A DNA stretch of 64,000 bases from Rhodococcus pyridinivorans (GTDB lineage Bacteria; Actinomycetota; Actinomycetes; Mycobacteriales; Mycobacteriaceae): the NCBI RefSeq assembly GCF_900105195.1, contig NZ_FNRX01000002.1, positions 4,402,001 through 4,466,000 on the forward strand. The letters run 5' to 3'. The translations under genes were made by a program, and so were the position numbers. Positions 61,147 through 64,000 of this stretch are shown one piece after another (position 1 is the first letter of the stretch; every line of letters starts with the position of its first letter). The notes under the pieces were generated by a model. The model did not search any database. It was not told where the DNA came from and saw only the letters and a program-made list of their open reading frames with translations.

Positions 61147-62366
61147 GCGGCCGGATCCCGCCAGTACAACAACACCCGGGTCCCGGCGCCGGGAGCGGAC
61201 TGCACGACCGCCCGGCCCCCGGACACCCGGCGCATACGTCCTCGGATGCTCACTTCCAGACCGAGCCGGTGCGGGTCGACGGCCTCGGGTTCGAAGCCTC
61301 TGCCGTCGTCCACGACCTGCACGGAGATCCATCTCGGTGCCACGTCGACCTCGACCGTGCGGGACGCGTCCTTTCCGGCATGCCGCACGCTGTTGCGTAC
61401 CGCCTCGGCGAGGGCAGCGGCGGTCGCGCGCGCGGGTTCGGGTGGGAACGCAACGTCGCCGGATCCCGGGGCGACACGGCCGGTGAAGACGACATCCTCG
61501 TCGGCCTCGGTCGCCGCCGATCGGAGCCGCGCCACGACCGCGGCGGCATCGAGCGCCGACTCCCGATCGGTGCCGCGCCGCAACTCGTCGAGTTCGGCGA
61601 CCGCTCGTTCGGCCTGCTCGACGAGCGACTCTCGGGGTGCGTTGCGTGACACCGCCAGCAGGGTGGACATCACGCGGTCGTGGACCAGGGCATCGAACCG
61701 TGCGCGCTCGGCGTTCCGTGCTTCCGCTGCGGCCGCGGCGGCCGCCGTGGCCTGGGTGGCAGCGATGGTCTCGTCGAGGGTGCGGCCGGTGCCGAGTCCC
61801 ACCACCGCGGCCGCGAGGAAGACCGTGCAGAAGACGAACGCGAACGCCAGGTCGGGTGCCAGGAAGTATCCGAAGGGGGCGTCGCGGGCGAGGTGATTCG
61901 CGCACTGCGCGAGCAGAACCACGAGGATCATGTGGACGAACGCCCGCCGGGGTCTCCACGCGACCGCCGCCGCGAGCGACGCGAGGCCGGGAAAGGCGGT
62001 GAACCACAACGACTGGTCCTGCGGGATCTGCGTCCCGTTCCACGCCACGAACCACAATGCGACCATCACGACGTAGGCGAGCGCATTGACGGTCGCGGTC
62101 CGCTGCATCCACACCGTGCCGCGGAACGAGGCGAAGCCGAGCGCGACCCCGGATCCGAACATGAGGACGGCCGCAGTGGGAGTCCACCACCACGCGACGA
62201 GTGCCGACACTTCGAGGATCTCCGGCACGAGCAACGCGAAGTAGCAGAGATATCCGATCGCGACGAATCGCGCGAACATCCGGAGAAGTCGGTCGGCAGC
62301 CGCCGTGCTGCGATCGTGCGACTTCTCCCCGGTGTCCCCGGCCGGCTCGTCAGCGACGGCGGACAT
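61143..62366 (-). CDS. Cassette B membrane sensor histidine kinase
   Basis: A 407-residue kinase paralogous to the cassette A kinase. Six membrane helices contain VAWWWTPTAAVLMFGSGVAL, then come [20 protein letters not shown] with the probable phosphoacceptor His, [16 protein letters not shown], and VVDDGRGFEPEAVDPHRLGL with GLEVSIRGRMRRVSGG. All catalytic boxes look intact. I start at ATG 62366; it overlaps the response-regulator gene by 17 bases. The signal is unknown. Confidence 0.87.
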   Translation of the reverse strand: MSAVADEPAGDTGEKSHDRSTAAADRLLRMFARFVAIGYLCYFALLVPEILEVSALVAWWWTPTAAVLMFGSGVALGFASFRGTVWMQRTATVNALAYVVMVALWFVAWNGTQIPQDQSLWFTAFPGLASLAAAVAWRPRRAFVHMILVVLLAQCANHLARDAPFGYFLAPDLAFAFVFCTVFLAAAVVGLGTGRTLDETIAATQATAAAAAAAEARNAERARFDALVHDRVMSTLLAVSRNAPRESLVEQAERAVAELDELRRGTDRESALDAAAVVARLRSAATEADEDVVFTGRVAPGSGDVAFPPEPARATAAALAEAVRNSVRHAGKDASRTVEVDVAPRWISVQVVDDGRGFEPEAVDPHRLGLEVSIRGRMRRVSGGRAVVQSAPGAGTRVLLYWRDPAA

Positions 62367-63027
62367 CCGACCGTTCGGGCATCGGCAGCCACCCGTCCTC
62401 GACGGCACGTTTGTACAGATCCGTCTTCGTGGGTGCGGGACGACCTGCCTCCGCGTACTTCTGGCGGATCCGCTGCAGGTAGTCGTTGACGGTCTGCGGA
62501 GCGAGGCCCGTCAGCCGGGCTACCCGGTCGAGCTTCTCCCCCGATGCATACAGTTCGAGCACTTCGAGCTGCCGCGGACTCAGGCCGACGTCGTCGAGTT
62601 CGGGATCACCGTCGATCGCCGCGGCCCACTCGGTGCTGGCGACCTGCCCTCCGGCGGCGGCCACGCGGATCGCCTCGATCACCACGGCAGCGGGCTCGGA
62701 TTTCCGCACCACCCCGAGCACACCGGCGCGGGCGGCCGAACGCAGCAGATACGGGTTCTCGGCGCCGGTGAAGACCAGGGTCTCGAGGCCCGCCGCGCGC
62801 AGCTGCTCGACGTTGCTCTTCGGGGAGGATCCGTCGGACAGGCGCAGGTCGAGAACGGCGAGGTCGAGGTCGGTGACCTGCTCGAGCAGACCCGAGACGG
62901 TGGTGGCGGTACCTGCGAGCTCGAGATCGGGTTGATCGGCGAGCATCGCTGCGAACCCGAGCGCGACCGACTCGTGATCCTCGACCAAACCGATCCGACG
63001 GACGACGCCACGCGAGCCCTCGGCCAT
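62350..63027 (-). CDS. Cassette B NarL/LuxR-family response regulator
   Basis: A 225-residue two-domain regulator. The receiver has RRIGLVEDHESVALGFAAML, the phosphoacceptor Asp near 60 in LAVLDLRLSDGS, LVFTGAENP and the conserved Lys in GVVRKSEP. The HTH domain is LSPRQLEVLELYASGEKLDR, VARLTGLAPQTVNDYLQRIR and QKYAEAGRPAPTKTDLYKRA, matching the stand-alone HTH of cassette A. I start at ATG 63027, preceded by GGGGAGG. It is the first gene of cassette B. Confidence 0.9.
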   Translation of the reverse strand: MAEGSRGVVRRIGLVEDHESVALGFAAMLADQPDLELAGTATTVSGLLEQVTDLDLAVLDLRLSDGSSPKSNVEQLRAAGLETLVFTGAENPYLLRSAARAGVLGVVRKSEPAAVVIEAIRVAAAGGQVASTEWAAAIDGDPELDDVGLSPRQLEVLELYASGEKLDRVARLTGLAPQTVNDYLQRIRQKYAEAGRPAPTKTDLYKRAVEDGWLPMPERSDVRRR

Positions 63028-63070
63028 TGATGCCTCCCCTAATGCCCGATCACCCGACTTCGAACGAACG

Positions 63071-64000
63071 TTAGCAGTCAGCGCCTGTTTCCTCTTCTCG
63101 CACCACACTCGACGCGTCCACATCGTCGCGCAGACCACGCCAGCTCGCGTGCCGCACCCGGTCTCCTTCCGTCCATCCTCCGAACCGCACCTCCCCCACG
63201 AGTTCGGGCCGCAACCACACCGCATCGCGGCGTTCGGCGGCCGGCACTTCGTTCGCGAACGGGTTCGTGCGGCTCGTGCGCCCTTTCACAGCCTTCGCCA
63301 CCGACAGGAGCGTCTCGTCGTCGAAACCGGTGCCGACCTTGCCGACGTACACGAACTCACCGTCGTCGTCGTAGACGCCGAGCAGCAGGGAGCCGAAGGT
63401 CGAGGCACGGTTGCCGTTGCCACGGCGGTATCCGCCGAGCACGACGGTCTGGGTGAGCCAGTTCTTCGATTTGATCCATCCGGCGCCGCGCTTACCCGGC
63501 AGATACACGGAGTCCCGGCGTTTGGCGACCACGCCCTCCCAGTTCTTCGCGCGGCTGCGCGCGAGAGCCTTCGAGCCGTCACCCGAGAGCAGATCCGGGA
63601 CGATCAGTCCGTCCGTGGCAGCGGCGAGCGCCTCGAGGACCCGTCGGCGATCGTCGTAGGTCTTGCGCAGCAGCGACACCCCGTCGAGATACAGCACGTC
63701 GAACACGCGGTACTCGTAGTTCACGCCCCGCTGCAGCATCGAGAAGCTCGTCACCCCGGAGCGGTCGACGGCGACGATCTCCCCGTCGAGCACCGCCCGG
63801 CGACCGTCGAGGATCGTCGCGAGTTCGACGAGCTTCCGGTAGTCGCCGGTGACATCGCGACCGGATCGGCTGCGGAGCCTGACGGTGCCGTCCTCGATCT
63901 CCGCGATGGCGCGGTATCCGTCCCATTTGCCTTCGAACGCCCAGTCTTCGGCGTCGAGACCCGAGACGTCACCGGAGGTCGCGAGCATGGGCGCGAGATC
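63071..64000 (-). CDS. ATP-dependent DNA ligase, partial (5' end beyond right edge)
   Basis: The C-terminal 309 residues of an ATP-dependent ligase of the LigC/LigD type. Visible are the adenylation motif EGKWDGYRAIAEI with the nucleophilic Lys (KWDG), LDGEIVAVDRSG, FDVLYLDGVSLL, WEGVVAKRRDSVYLPGKRG and WIKSKNW, followed by an OB-fold. The reading frame continues upstream past the right edge (DLAPMLATSGD is in frame), so the true start and any fused polymerase or nuclease domains are not visible. Such ligases serve non-homologous end joining or backup repair. Confidence 0.9.
   Translation of the reverse strand, partial: DLAPMLATSGDVSGLDAEDWAFEGKWDGYRAIAEIEDGTVRLRSRSGRDVTGDYRKLVELATILDGRRAVLDGEIVAVDRSGVTSFSMLQRGVNYEYRVFDVLYLDGVSLLRKTYDDRRRVLEALAAATDGLIVPDLLSGDGSKALARSRAKNWEGVVAKRRDSVYLPGKRGAGWIKSKNWLTQTVVLGGYRRGNGNRASTFGSLLLGVYDDDGEFVYVGKVGTGFDDETLLSVAKAVKGRTSRTNPFANEVPAAERRDAVWLRPELVGEVRFGGWTEGDRVRHASWRGLRDDVDASSVVREEETGADC

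Overview
The window is a 64 kb piece of high-GC actinobacterial chromosome, most likely from Rhodococcus or a close relative in the Mycobacteriales. This is inferred from codon use, frequent GTG starts, 4-base ATGA/GTGA stop-start overlaps, and gene order. The blocks chorismate mutase-pcrA-M23 peptidase-sucC-sucD-DUF5336-DUF6350-purN-purH, MoxR ATPase-VWA protein, and rpmF-mprA-mprB follow the mycobacterial Rv0946c-Rv0959 and Rv0979A-Rv0982 neighbourhoods as I remember them. No insertion sequence, integrase, prophage or CRISPR array was seen.

Layout. 1-1.8 kb: the envelope-stress two-component pair mprA-mprB (mprB is cut by the left edge), with a direct-repeat site ahead of mprA. 1.8-4.6 kb: a zinc-starvation ribosome locus. 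Cysteine-poor L31, L32, L28, L33, S14 and S18 and a COG0523 protein are expressed divergently from a region with two Zur-like boxes. 4.7-12.9 kb: transporters, a lipoprotein, a MoxR/VWA pair, a DUF4126 membrane protein, a hydrolase, and a short unit in which a phenylalanine-rich leader peptide and attenuator precede an 80-residue orphan protein. 12.9-20.8 kb: purine synthesis (purN, purH), two membrane proteins and succinyl-CoA synthetase. 21-28.6 kb: M23 peptidase, PcrA helicase, chorismate mutase, an aldehyde dehydrogenase and pgi. 28.6-34.7 kb: ApbE-like protein, AidB-type acyl-CoA dehydrogenase with a TetR regulator, an acyltransferase-like protein and a carboxylesterase. 34.7-41.2 kb: cupin, thyA-folA, then a glycosylase-transporter-hydrolase-sensor-kinase operon. 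41.2-48.1 kb: a hypoxia/nitric-oxide stress island with a DevR-type regulator, an Acg-like flavoprotein, two universal stress proteins, an LLM oxidoreductase, NsrR and flavohaemoglobin. 48.1-57.5 kb: a membrane-anchored M28 peptidase, a GCS2-family ligase, a second M23 peptidase, tRNA-Arg(CCT), secreted proteins, a VOC/WYL pair, an amidohydrolase and a YnfA-type protein. 57.5-63.0 kb: two tandem paralogous three-gene signalling cassettes (LuxR-type regulator, membrane histidine kinase, membrane protein with a kinase-like tail). 63.1-64 kb: an ATP-dependent DNA ligase cut by the right edge.

The less ordinary signals are the Phe-leader attenuator over an orphan gene, the duplicated signalling cassettes, the zinc-switch locus with a P-loop-less COG0523 protein, a probable CTG start for purN, and an array of tandem hairpins between two convergent genes. 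All assignments come from reading the sequence; no database search was run.
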